A DNA stretch of 5,694 nt, from contig CAAERF010000600.1 of NCBI GenBank assembly GCA_900758315.1, positions 1 through 5,694 of the forward strand. The letters are read 5' to 3'. The stretch's first letter is position 1; every line of letters starts with the position of its first letter. Positions 1 to 5,684 of this stretch are shown one piece after another. Origin of the DNA: an uncultured Oscillospiraceae bacterium. Lineage in GTDB: Bacteria > Bacillota > Clostridia > Oscillospirales > Oscillospiraceae. The notes under the pieces are model-generated. The model was not told the DNA's origin. It saw only the letters and a program-made list of their open reading frames with translations, and did not search any database. Position numbers and translations under genes: made by a program.

Positions 1-1
1 T

Positions 2-412
2 ATGACAGAGCATGCCCACGGCCTTACAGGAATCGACATCCACCCGGGCGCCACCATTGGCAAGTACTTTTTCATTGACCATGGCACCGGCGTGGTAATC
101 GGTGAGACGACGGAGATCGGCGATTGGGTCAAAATCTATCAGGGCGTCACGTTGGGCGGTCTGTCCACCCGCGCCGGCCAGGGCCTGCGCGATCATAAGC
201 GTCATCCCACCATTGAGGACCGGGTCACCATTTACTCCGGCGCCTCCATCCTGGGTGGCGAAACACGGATCGGGGAAGGCTCCATCATCGGTGGTAACGC
301 CTTTATCACGCAGTCGGTTCCGCCGCATACCAGAGTCAGTCAGCGCAATCCGGATCTGGAATTTCAGAGTGATGAGATGGCAGAGACGGATCAGTGCGAA
401 TACTGGAATTAA
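2..412 (+). CDS. epsC: Serine O-acetyltransferase, EpsC type (3' part only)
   Basis: This enzyme transfers acetyl from acetyl-CoA to L-serine, giving O-acetylserine, the direct precursor of cysteine; it is cytosolic. The visible 136 residues are the C-terminal left-handed beta-helix made of hexapeptide repeats (for example [23 protein letters not shown]). The catalytic Asp-His pair is present: D12 in GIDIHP and H27 in IDHGTG, 15 residues apart as in E. coli CysE (D143/H158). A further conserved His is H68 in KRHPTI. The longer loop [14 protein letters not shown] and the ending [11 protein letters not shown] identify the EpsC clade, usually around 300 residues, rather than E. coli-type CysE. 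The first methionine seen is internal, because the conserved core already runs at the window edge; the true start lies upstream. The tail ends in EYWN without the C-terminal isoleucine that CysE uses to dock into CysK. The gene is followed at once by a terminator, so it is a separate transcription unit from the transporter. Confidence 0.93.
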   Translation: MTEHAHGLTGIDIHPGATIGKYFFIDHGTGVVIGETTEIGDWVKIYQGVTLGGLSTRAGQGLRDHKRHPTIEDRVTIYSGASILGGETRIGEGSIIGGNAFITQSVPPHTRVSQRNPDLEFQSDEMAETDQCEYWN

Positions 413-422
413 ATCCACAAAA

Positions 423-457
423 AGGTCAGGTTCCCGGTGGACCTGGCCTCTTTTTTT
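423..457 (+). terminator. Intrinsic terminator of the epsC gene
   Basis: A GC-rich stem is formed by 423-434 (AGGTCAGGTTCC) and 439-449 (GGACCTGGCCT), with one G-T pair, one bulged T and the tetraloop CGGT at 435-438. It is followed by C and then seven T at 451-457. It begins 10 bases after the TAA stop. Five A at 419-423 precede the stem, so weak termination from the opposite strand is conceivable. Confidence 0.92.
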
Positions 458-482
458 CAGGATTGCACTTGCGCTGAGGGAG

Positions 483-509
483 CAGTGAGAAAATAATTTC
501 GTGTCACTG
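483..509. repeat. Bulged inverted repeat downstream of the epsC terminator
   Basis: CAGTGA (483-488) pairs with TCACTG (504-509). Inside it GAAA (489-492) pairs with TTTC (497-500) around the loop ATAA, leaving GTG (501-503) as a bulge. It lies beyond the terminator and about 115 bases upstream of the promoter -35, so it is unlikely to be transcribed. Its function is unknown and chance is possible. Confidence 0.35.
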
Positions 510-535
510 GATTTCAGGCAGAATCCGCCGCGTTT

Positions 536-551
536 TCCCTCATATTAGGGA
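536..551. promoter_or_regulatory. Short palindrome, possible operator (TCCCT-N6-AGGGA)
   Basis: TCCCT at 536-540 is the reverse complement of AGGGA at 547-551. The six-base centre CATATT has a further A-T pair around a mismatch, giving a near-palindrome of 16 bases. It sits about 73 bases upstream of the predicted -35. I do not recognise the binding protein; an isolated 5-bp dyad is weak evidence. Confidence 0.25.
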
Positions 552-577
552 TTTATTCCACTTTTTCGTGCGGTTTT

Positions 578-595
578 TTGTTAAAAATGTGACAA
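578..595. promoter_or_regulatory. Possible transcription factor site resembling Rex or Crp/Fnr-family operators
   Basis: The 18 bases read TTGTTAA, AAAT, GTGACAA. The left half equals the clostridial Rex half-site TTGTTAA, and the right half matches its complement TTAACAA at 5 of 7 positions. Read as a Crp/Fnr-type dyad it gives TGTTA-N6-TGACA, 4 of 5 in each half against TGTGA-N6-TCACA. Six of nine base pairs are symmetric. The centre lies about 72 bases before the predicted transcription start, which suits an activator better than a blocking repressor. It is also an A/T tract, so it could simply be an upstream promoter element. Confidence 0.3.
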
Positions 596-623
596 AGAAA
601 AGGGCAGAATCGGAAATTTATGC

Positions 624-652
624 TTGAATTCTGTTGGACACTGGGGTACAAT
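624..652 (+). promoter_or_regulatory. Sigma-A-type promoter of the ABC importer operon
   Basis: The -35 box is TTGAAT (624-629) and the -10 box is TACAAT (647-652), separated by the optimal 17 bases and each one or two bases from consensus. Transcription would start near 659, leaving an untranslated leader of about 70 bases before the ATG at 731. It follows a terminator and precedes five tightly spaced same-strand genes, so it most likely drives the whole transporter operon. Confidence 0.7.
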
Positions 653-695
653 ACAAGCGACAATTTAATAATGAGAGATGTTAATTTTGTTGTAA

Positions 696-714
696 CGCCG
701 TTTTCAGAACGGCG
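696..714 (+). promoter_or_regulatory. Leader hairpin abutting the ribosome binding site
   Basis: CGCCGTT (696-702) and AACGGCG (708-714) form a perfect 7-bp GC-rich stem with the five-base loop TTCAG. The last stem base is one base from the Shine-Dalgarno sequence AAGGAG (716-721), which stays unpaired. No T-run follows, so it is not a terminator. It could stabilise the 5' end of the transcript, hold the ribosome binding site open, or be a protein-binding element; which is not known. Confidence 0.6.
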
Positions 715-715
715 G

Positions 716-721
716 AAGGAG
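716..721 (+). promoter_or_regulatory. Ribosome binding site fixing the lipoprotein start
   Basis: AAGGAG lies nine bases before the ATG at 731. It decides the start in favour of 731 over the in-frame upstream ATG at 620, which lies before the predicted promoter and has no such site. Confidence 0.85.
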
Positions 722-730
722 AATCTGCAA

Positions 731-2281
731 ATGAAACGCATTCTTGCACTGCTCCTGGCAGCCGCTATGATGGTGGGTACACTCTGCGCCTGCGGAGGTA
801 CCACTTCCGGAAGCACTTCTACTGCCAGCGACGAAACTAGCTCTTTCGAAGCCGATGCCCATGATAATTCCATCAACGTTGGCATCGCTCAGGACCTGGA
901 TGAAAGTCTTGACCCCTACACGATTACGGCGGCAGGAACAAGAGAGGTCTTATTTAACGTTTACGAAGGTCTGGTCAAGGCCGACTCGGACGGCAACTTC
1001 AACGCGGCCGTCGCCGAGAGCTACGAGCTTTCCGAGGATCAGCTCACCTACACGTTCAAACTGCGTGACGGTGTGAAGTTCCACAATGGAGAGACCGTAA
1101 CCGTAGACGATGTTCTCTATTCCTTCGAAACCTGCGCCGATACCTCTGTGGAGACTTCCCTGGTAGAGGCGCTTTCTAATATCGACAGCATTGAGGCGAC
1201 CGATGATTCCACCATCGTCATCAAGCTGAAGAAAGCCTCCGCTGAGTTCATCAGCTACGTCGCCTATGTCTACATTACGCCCAAGGATTATGCAGACAAT
1301 AAGACGCAGCCCATCGGCACTGGCCCGTTTAAGTTCGAGTCCCGCTCCGTCCAGGAGAACGTCATTCTGGTGAAGAATGAGGACTACTACGGCACGCCCG
1401 CTTACCTGGACAAGGTCACCTACAAGATTTACGAGGATGCAACCGCTCTGGTGGCTGCGCTGGACGCCGGCTCTGTTGACGTGTGCGCACACCTGTCCGT
1501 GGAGAACGTCGCAAATCTGGGTGAGAACTACAACGTCCTGGAAGGCACTATGAACCTGGTGCAGGCGCTGTACCTGAACAACAGCAAGGAGCCCTTTAAC
1601 AATGAAAAGGTGCGTCAGGCTCTGAGCTATGCCGTCGATGCGGACGCCATCATGGAGCTGACTGCCGACGGACACGGCACCAAGGTTGGCTCTGCCATGT
1701 ACCCGGCCTTCACCAAGTACTTCGATGAGACCCTCAGCGATTACTACGGCTGTGACACCGAGAAGGCCAAGTCCCTGCTGGCGGACGCCGGCTATGGCGA
1801 TGGCTTTACCTTCACCATCAAGGTTCCCTCCAACTACACGCCCCACGTAAAGACCGCCGAGGTCATCGTGGAGCAGTTGGCAGCAGTGGGCGTTACCGCC
1901 AAGATCCAGGAAGTGGACTGGTCCACCTGGCTCAGCGACGTGTACACCAACCGGGACTATGAGGCAACGGTAGTGGGCTTTGACGCCGCCACGCTGACCG
2001 CAGCTGCCATGCTGCAGCGCTACACCAGCACCTCCGACAAGAATATGTTCAACTATTCCAACGAGGAGTTCGACAAGGTCTACGCACAGGCAGAGGCTGA
2101 GACCGATGACGCTGAGGCAACCAAGCTGTACAAGCAGTGTGAAAAGATTCTGACCGAGACCGCAGCCAACGTCTACATTCAGGACCTGGCAGAATTTGTG
2201 GCCATCAATAAGAATCTGGACGGCTATCAGTTCTATCCCATGTACGTCATGGACATGTCCACCATTCACTACGTGGACTGA
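731..2281 (+). CDS. Peptide/nickel-class ABC importer substrate-binding lipoprotein (SBP family 5)
   Basis: This is the extracellular solute receptor of the importer, 516 residues long, typical for the family. A lipoprotein signal peptide is clear: MKR, a hydrophobic core at residues 4-18, and a lipobox LCAC giving lipidated Cys21. A Gly/Ser/Thr-rich linker follows to about residue 39. The SBP_bac_5 signature is seen at about 74-131 (NVYEGLVK, then LTYTFKLRDGVKFHNGE and DDVLYSFE). Further family blocks are GTGPFKF (196-202), NEDYYGTPAYLDKVTYKIY (216-234), DATALVAALDAGSVDVC (236-252), NNEKVRQALSYAVD (290-303) and AKSLLADAGY (346-355). Where dipeptide binders carry a W/G-x-x-DPD stretch, this one reads GFDAATLTAAAMLQRY (416-431), so the ligand is uncertain. 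The body uses mostly C- or G-ending codons, including largely AAG for lysine, consistent with high expression. The start at 731 gives the correct signal peptide and a good ribosome binding site. It is the first gene of the operon; the 51-base gap to the next is its largest. Confidence 0.93.
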   Translation: MKRILALLLAAAMMVGTLCACGGTTSGSTSTASDETSSFEADAHDNSINVGIAQDLDESLDPYTITAAGTREVLFNVYEGLVKADSDGNFNAAVAESYELSEDQLTYTFKLRDGVKFHNGETVTVDDVLYSFETCADTSVETSLVEALSNIDSIEATDDSTIVIKLKKASAEFISYVAYVYITPKDYADNKTQPIGTGPFKFESRSVQENVILVKNEDYYGTPAYLDKVTYKIYEDATALVAALDAGSVDVCAHLSVENVANLGENYNVLEGTMNLVQALYLNNSKEPFNNEKVRQALSYAVDADAIMELTADGHGTKVGSAMYPAFTKYFDETLSDYYGCDTEKAKSLLADAGYGDGFTFTIKVPSNYTPHVKTAEVIVEQLAAVGVTAKIQEVDWSTWLSDVYTNRDYEATVVGFDAATLTAAAMLQRYTSTSDKNMFNYSNEEFDKVYAQAEAETDDAEATKLYKQCEKILTETAANVYIQDLAEFVAINKNLDGYQFYPMYVMDMSTIHYVD

Positions 2282-2332
2282 TGTAACCGCATCAACATTC
2301 AACTTGTGAACCAATAGGAGGGAGGCGAGAAG

Positions 2333-3271
2333 ATGAAATACCTACTGAAAAGAATTTTCACTCTCATTATTACATTGTTTATCGTTTCACTTCTCGCCTT
2401 TCTCGCCTTTCAGGTGATCTCCGACCCGGCAAGCGCCATGTTGGGGACCAGCGCCACACCGGAATCTCTGGCGGCGCTGCGGGAGGAGCTGGGGTTAAAC
2501 CAGCCCATCCCGGTGCAGTATGTCCGCTGGCTGGGTTCCTTTTTGCAGGGGGATTTTGGTACCTCTTATAGCTACAGCATGCCGGTGGCCAGCATGATCG
2601 GGCAGAAGCTGCCCATCACCGCGCTGCTCACCTTTTTCTCTTTTCTCATCATGATCGTGATCTCCATCCCGCTGGGCATTTTCTCCGCCCGCAAGGAGGG
2701 AAGTCTGCTGGACCGCAGTCTCACGATCCTCAATCAGGTCTGTATGTCCATCCCGCCCTTCCTGCTGGGCGTCGCCTTTACCTATTGCTTCGGCATCGGC
2801 CTGCGATTCTTTGTGCCGGGCAGCTTTGTCTCGTATACCGAGTCCTGGCCCGGATTCCTGAAGTATCTGATCTTTCCGGCCCTTGCCATTGCCATCCCGC
2901 GCATTGCCATGACGGTGAAAATGCTGCGCTCTTCCATCCTGAACCAGATGGGTCAGGAGTACGTGCGCACCGCCCGCAGCCGGGGCAGTACAAGGGATCG
3001 GACCCTGATCCACCATGTGCTGCGCAACGCGATCATTCCCGTGATTACGTTTATCGCGACCTCCATGGCGGAAATCGTGGCAAGCAGCATCATCATCGAG
3101 CAGGTGTTTGCCATTCCGGGCATCGGTGTTCTTCTGCTCTCCTCCATCAACAACCGCGACTTCCCCGTGGTCCAGGCAATCGTCATGATTCTGGTGCTCT
3201 GGGTCGTAGTGGTCAACTTCATCGCGGATCTGCTCTATCAGTATATGGATCCCCGCATCCGCCTTGACTGA
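2333..3271 (+). CDS. ABC importer permease, DppB/OppB/NikB type
   Basis: This is one of the two membrane subunits forming the channel, 312 residues. Six membrane segments can be seen at about 9-29, 97-118, 131-155, 178-196, 233-256 and 281-302, with the long external loop between the first two that is usual for this family. The N-terminal pattern KYLLKRIF, then LREELGLNQPIPVQYVRWL (49-67) and GDFGTSY (73-79), is the classic family hallmark. The cytoplasmic EAA loop that contacts the ATPase is EYVRTARSRGSTRDRTL at 209-225, followed by HHVLRNAIIP. Near the C-terminus FAIPGIGVLLLSSINNRDF (259-277) is also diagnostic. An AGGAGGGAGG stretch lies 7 to 11 bases before the ATG. No sequence feature fixes the substrate. 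It pairs with the permease that follows 12 bases later. Confidence 0.95.
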   Translation: MKYLLKRIFTLIITLFIVSLLAFLAFQVISDPASAMLGTSATPESLAALREELGLNQPIPVQYVRWLGSFLQGDFGTSYSYSMPVASMIGQKLPITALLTFFSFLIMIVISIPLGIFSARKEGSLLDRSLTILNQVCMSIPPFLLGVAFTYCFGIGLRFFVPGSFVSYTESWPGFLKYLIFPALAIAIPRIAMTVKMLRSSILNQMGQEYVRTARSRGSTRDRTLIHHVLRNAIIPVITFIATSMAEIVASSIIIEQVFAIPGIGVLLLSSINNRDFPVVQAIVMILVLWVVVVNFIADLLYQYMDPRIRLD

Positions 3272-3283
3272 GGAGGGCTGAGC

Positions 3284-4117
3284 ATGAAAGGGAAGAACAT
3301 GAAGCGGTCTGCCCGTACGTTAAAACAGAACAATACACTGTTGAAGATCGGCGGCGGTATCTCGGGATTTATGGTGCTGCTGATCCTCATCAGTTTCTTT
3401 TGGACACCCTATAACACCACGGCGATGGACTCGGCGAATAAGTTTTCACCGCCCTCACTGGCCCATATCATGGGATGCGACAGCTACGGGCGGGACATCT
3501 TCTCCCGTATTCTGGAGGGCGCCGGTACCAGCTTCCTGATCGCCGTGTGCGTCGTCCTGATCGGCACTATAGCCGGGATTCTCATCGGCGCGCTGACCGG
3601 CTATTTCGGCGGCTGGGCGGATGAGGTGCTGATGCGCATCTGCGACTCCATCACTGCGTTTCCGGCCATTCTGCTGGCGCTGGTGGTCGTCGCCGTCGTA
3701 GGTGGCAGCAAGGTGACCATCACCTGGATTCTGGGCATTCTGTTCATTCCCAGCTTTGCCCGCATTGTGCGGGGGGAATACGCCAAAGCCCGGGAGTTAA
3801 ACTATGTCAAAAGCGCCCGTCTGATGGGCGCCGGCCCGTTCCGGATTATGTTCCGGCATATTCTGCCCAACACCATTCCGGTGCTGTTGCCGGCGGTCAC
3901 CATCGGGTTTAACAACGCCGTGCTGGCCGAGGCCAGTATGAGCTACCTGGGCATCGGTGTGCAGCCGCCGGACGCCAGTTTGGGCCGTATGCTGGCCGAA
4001 GCCCAGATGTATTTGAAAAACGCGCCGTGGTACGTGCTCTTTGTGGGCCTGACCATTGTACTGCTGATTCTGGGCTTTTCCATGCTGGGGGAGGGCCTCC
4101 AGCAGAGAAAACGCTGA
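3284..4117 (+). CDS. ABC importer permease, DppC/OppC/NikC type
   Basis: This is the second channel subunit, 277 residues. It has a basic cytoplasmic N-terminus, a first membrane segment at about 22-40, and five more at about 83-105, 123-140, 144-160, 196-215 and 249-268. The family motif before the second segment is HIMGCDSYGRDIFSRILEGA (61-80); a Cys stands where GTD is usual. The EAA loop is ELNYVKSARLMGAGPFRI at 171-188, followed by FRHILPN. SYLGIGVQPPDASLGRMLA (220-238) is also typical. The protein stops at LGEGLQQRKR, without the DALDPR-like ending common in DppC. The start at 3284 has AGGAGG (3271-3276) seven bases before it, overlapping the previous stop codon; an in-frame ATG at 3299 is a less likely alternative. 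It is translationally close-packed with the preceding permease. Confidence 0.94.
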   Translation: MKGKNMKRSARTLKQNNTLLKIGGGISGFMVLLILISFFWTPYNTTAMDSANKFSPPSLAHIMGCDSYGRDIFSRILEGAGTSFLIAVCVVLIGTIAGILIGALTGYFGGWADEVLMRICDSITAFPAILLALVVVAVVGGSKVTITWILGILFIPSFARIVRGEYAKARELNYVKSARLMGAGPFRIMFRHILPNTIPVLLPAVTIGFNNAVLAEASMSYLGIGVQPPDASLGRMLAEAQMYLKNAPWYVLFVGLTIVLLILGFSMLGEGLQQRKR

Positions 4118-4120
4118 CAG

Positions 4121-4125
4121 GGAGG
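4121..4125 (+). promoter_or_regulatory. Ribosome binding site supporting a GTG start
   Basis: GGAGG within AGGGAGGA lies eight bases before the GTG at 4134. It supports this non-ATG start, since no ATG lies at the family's expected N-terminus (MLEVKDL). Confidence 0.8.
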
Positions 4126-4133
4126 AATCTGCC

Positions 4134-4925
4134 GTGTTGGAAGTGAAAGACCTGCGGATTCATTTCCGCAGCGCGCCGGAGGGCCATGATGCGGTAAAGG
4201 GCATCAGCTTTTCCGTGGGCGATGGCGAGATCATCGGCATGGTAGGGGAGTCCGGCTCCGGTAAGACGGTCACCGCCATGGCGGTCAGCGGCCTGTTGCC
4301 GGAGGGTGCGGCGGAGTGCTCCGGCAGCATCTGTCTGGACGGGCTTGATCTGCTGAACTGCACGCCGGAGGAGCTGCGCCAGCGGCAGGGTACGGACCTG
4401 GCGGTGGTGTTCCAGGAGCCCATGACCAGCCTGGACCCGGTGATGAAAATCGGCCCTCAGGTGGAGGAATCCCTCCGCATCCATACGAAGAAAACCGCGA
4501 AAGAGCGGAAAGAAGCGGCTCTGGCGGCCATGGCGGAGGCAGAGCTGCCGGACCCGGAGGTGCTGTACGAAAAGTATCCCCATGAGCTCTCCGGCGGTAT
4601 GCTCCAGCGGGTCATGATCGCAGCGGCGATTATCTCACGGCCCCGTCTATTGCTGGCAGATGAGCCCACCACTGCGCTGGATGTGACCATCCAGGCGCAG
4701 ATTTTGCAGCTGCTGAAGAAGATCAATCGGGAGTTCGGAACCTCGATTCTGTTTATCTCCCACAACCTGAACGTAGTGCGCAAGCTCTGCTCTCAGATCG
4801 TGGTGATGAACAAGGGCGCTATTGTGGAGCGGGGCAGTACGGATCAGATTTTCTACCACCCCCAGGAGGAGTACACCCGCCGCCTGATCGCCGCAATCCC
4901 CACCCGTACCCATCGGCTGTACTGA
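4134..4925 (+). CDS. ABC importer ATPase, DppD/OppD/NikD type (short form)
   Basis: This is one of two nucleotide-binding subunits, cytoplasmic, 263 residues, with a GTG start. All ATPase motifs are intact: Walker A GESGSGKT (38-45), Q-loop Q94 in FQEPMTSLDP, signature LSGGMLQR (152-159), Walker B RLLLADEP with D176/E177, D-loop ALD (181-183), and switch histidine H210 in FISHNL. EPMTSLDP and the methionine in LSGGM are typical of the DppD/OppD/NikD branch. The oligopeptide/dipeptide C-terminal domain begins with HPQEEYTRRLIAAIP (242-256), but the protein ends seven residues later. It therefore lacks the roughly 60-residue cysteine-containing tail of DppD-type ATPases and resembles NikD in length. 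The stop codon is real and no frameshift is apparent, because another well-spaced gene follows 21 bases on. It likely pairs with the next ATPase as a heterodimer. Confidence 0.94.
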   Translation: MLEVKDLRIHFRSAPEGHDAVKGISFSVGDGEIIGMVGESGSGKTVTAMAVSGLLPEGAAECSGSICLDGLDLLNCTPEELRQRQGTDLAVVFQEPMTSLDPVMKIGPQVEESLRIHTKKTAKERKEAALAAMAEAELPDPEVLYEKYPHELSGGMLQRVMIAAAIISRPRLLLADEPTTALDVTIQAQILQLLKKINREFGTSILFISHNLNVVRKLCSQIVVMNKGAIVERGSTDQIFYHPQEEYTRRLIAAIPTRTHRLY

Positions 4926-4946
4926 GCCCGGAAAGGACCGCTTGCT

Positions 4947-5684
4947 ATGACTGATCAGCCTGTTCTGGAAGTAAAACATCTGAATACCTGGTATCGGGAG
5001 GGCAGTTCCCTGTTCTCCCGCCGCAACCGGCGGCAGGTGCTCAAGGACGTGAGCCTGACCATCCATGAGGGCGAGGTACTGGGCGTAGTGGGCGAGAGCG
5101 GCAGCGGAAAATCCACCTTGGCCAAGGCCATTCTGGGGATGCTGGACGATTATCAGGGGGAAATTATCCACCACACCAAGCGGCCGCAGATGGTGTTTCA
5201 GGATCCCTACAGCGCCCTGAATCCCGTGCGCACCATTCGCTGGATACTGGAGGAGCCGCTGAAGATCTACGGCAAGTACAACGCCGCAGAACGCCGTCAA
5301 CGTGTCATTGAGGCGCTGGAGAAGGTGGGACTGGGTGAGGAGTACCTGGAACGAAAGCCGCCGCAGCTCTCCGGCGGACAGCGGCAGCGTATCTGCATTG
5401 CCCTGGCGCTGATCGTCCGGCCCAAGCTGGTGATTGCGGACGAGGCAGTCTCGGCGTTGGATGTGACCATTCAGGCCCAGATTTTACAGCTGCTGATTGC
5501 GCTGAAAAAGGAATTCAACCTGAGCTATCTGTTTATCTCCCACGACCTGAATGTGGTCTACCAGATCTGCGACCGGGCCGTTGTGATGAAGCACGGCAGA
5601 GTGGTGGAGGCCAATACCGTAGATGAGCTCTTTGACCACCCGCAGCATCCCTATACAAAGCAGCTGCTGGAGGCCGCAGAATAA
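4947..5684 (+). CDS. ABC importer ATPase, DppF/OppF/NikE type (short form)
   Basis: This is the second nucleotide-binding subunit, cytoplasmic, 245 residues. Motifs: Walker [10 protein letters not shown] (49-57), Q-loop Q85 in [10 protein letters not shown], signature LSGGQRQR (141-148), Walker B KLVIADEA with D165/E166, D-loop SALD (169-172), and switch histidine H199 in [16 protein letters not shown] and the basic insert after TWYREGS are typical of the DppF/OppF/NikE branch. Two points are unusual. The Walker A lysine to Q-loop distance is only 30 residues, against 50 in the partner ATPase, because the usual segment after GEI is missing. The protein also ends inside the start of the C-terminal oligopeptide domain ([15 protein letters not shown]). 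AAAGGA (4932-4937) lies nine bases before the ATG. It is the last gene seen; its 3' end and any terminator fall beyond the window edge. Confidence 0.94.
   Translation: MTDQPVLEVKHLNTWYREGSSLFSRRNRRQVLKDVSLTIHEGEVLGVVGESGSGKSTLAKAILGMLDDYQGEIIHHTKRPQMVFQDPYSALNPVRTIRWILEEPLKIYGKYNAAERRQRVIEALEKVGLGEEYLERKPPQLSGGQRQRICIALALIVRPKLVIADEAVSALDVTIQAQILQLLIALKKEFNLSYLFISHDLNVVYQICDRAVVMKHGRVVEANTVDELFDHPQHPYTKQLLEAAE

Larger units (their letters stand above)
458..730. other. Intergenic regulatory region upstream of the ABC importer operon
   Basis: Together with the terminator this makes a 318-base stretch without a gene between the epsC stop and the lipoprotein start. It is clearly richer in A and T than the flanking genes. 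Moving rightward it holds a bulged inverted repeat (483-509), a TCCCT/AGGGA dyad (536-551), an AT-rich tract with an imperfect TTGT/ACAA dyad (578-595), a promoter (624-652), and a hairpin next to the ribosome binding site (696-714). A 9-base direct repeat, GGCAGAATC, occurs at 517-525 and 603-611; a chance origin is plausible for a repeat of this length. No riboswitch or T-box class was recognised, and no credible small gene was found on either strand. Confidence 0.7.

Noticed and set aside
102..488. Open frame on the + strand overlapping epsC
   Set aside because: Arginine/serine-rich frame-shifted reading of the epsC gene that runs through its terminator.
517..611. Direct repeat GGCAGAATC at 517-525 and 603-611
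   Set aside because: A single 9-base repeat in a region of this size is plausible by chance, with no further copies to suggest tandem operators.
620..730. In-frame N-terminal extension of the binding protein from the ATG at 620
   Set aside because: That ATG precedes the predicted promoter, has no ribosome binding site, and would place 37 residues before an ideal lipoprotein signal peptide.
553..885. Open frame on the - strand across the promoter region and lipoprotein start
   Set aside because: It would overlap the predicted promoter, ribosome binding site and signal peptide, and has no recognisable domain.
2298..2310. Small inverted repeat TTCA/TGAA between the binding protein and first permease genes
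   Set aside because: Only four base pairs and no T-run, so not a credible terminator or attenuator.
950..2314. Long open frame on the - strand (454 codons) antisense to the binding protein gene
   Set aside because: It lies entirely opposite a clear family-5 binding protein gene. It is explained by that gene's strong C/G-ending third-position bias, and its translation, rich in V, G, H and L, shows no recognisable domain.
2495..3016. Open frame on the - strand opposite the first permease
   Set aside because: Low-complexity translation rich in charged residues, Q, G and H, with no domain, fully inside a conserved gene.
3909..4583. Open frame on the - strand spanning the second permease and first ATPase
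   Set aside because: Antisense to two well-supported genes; translation is low-complexity and rich in R, A and H.
4647..5300. Open frame on the - strand spanning both ATPases
   Set aside because: Antisense shadow of two conserved ATPase genes; repeated phrases such as VQVVGDKQ are just the reverse of their shared motifs.
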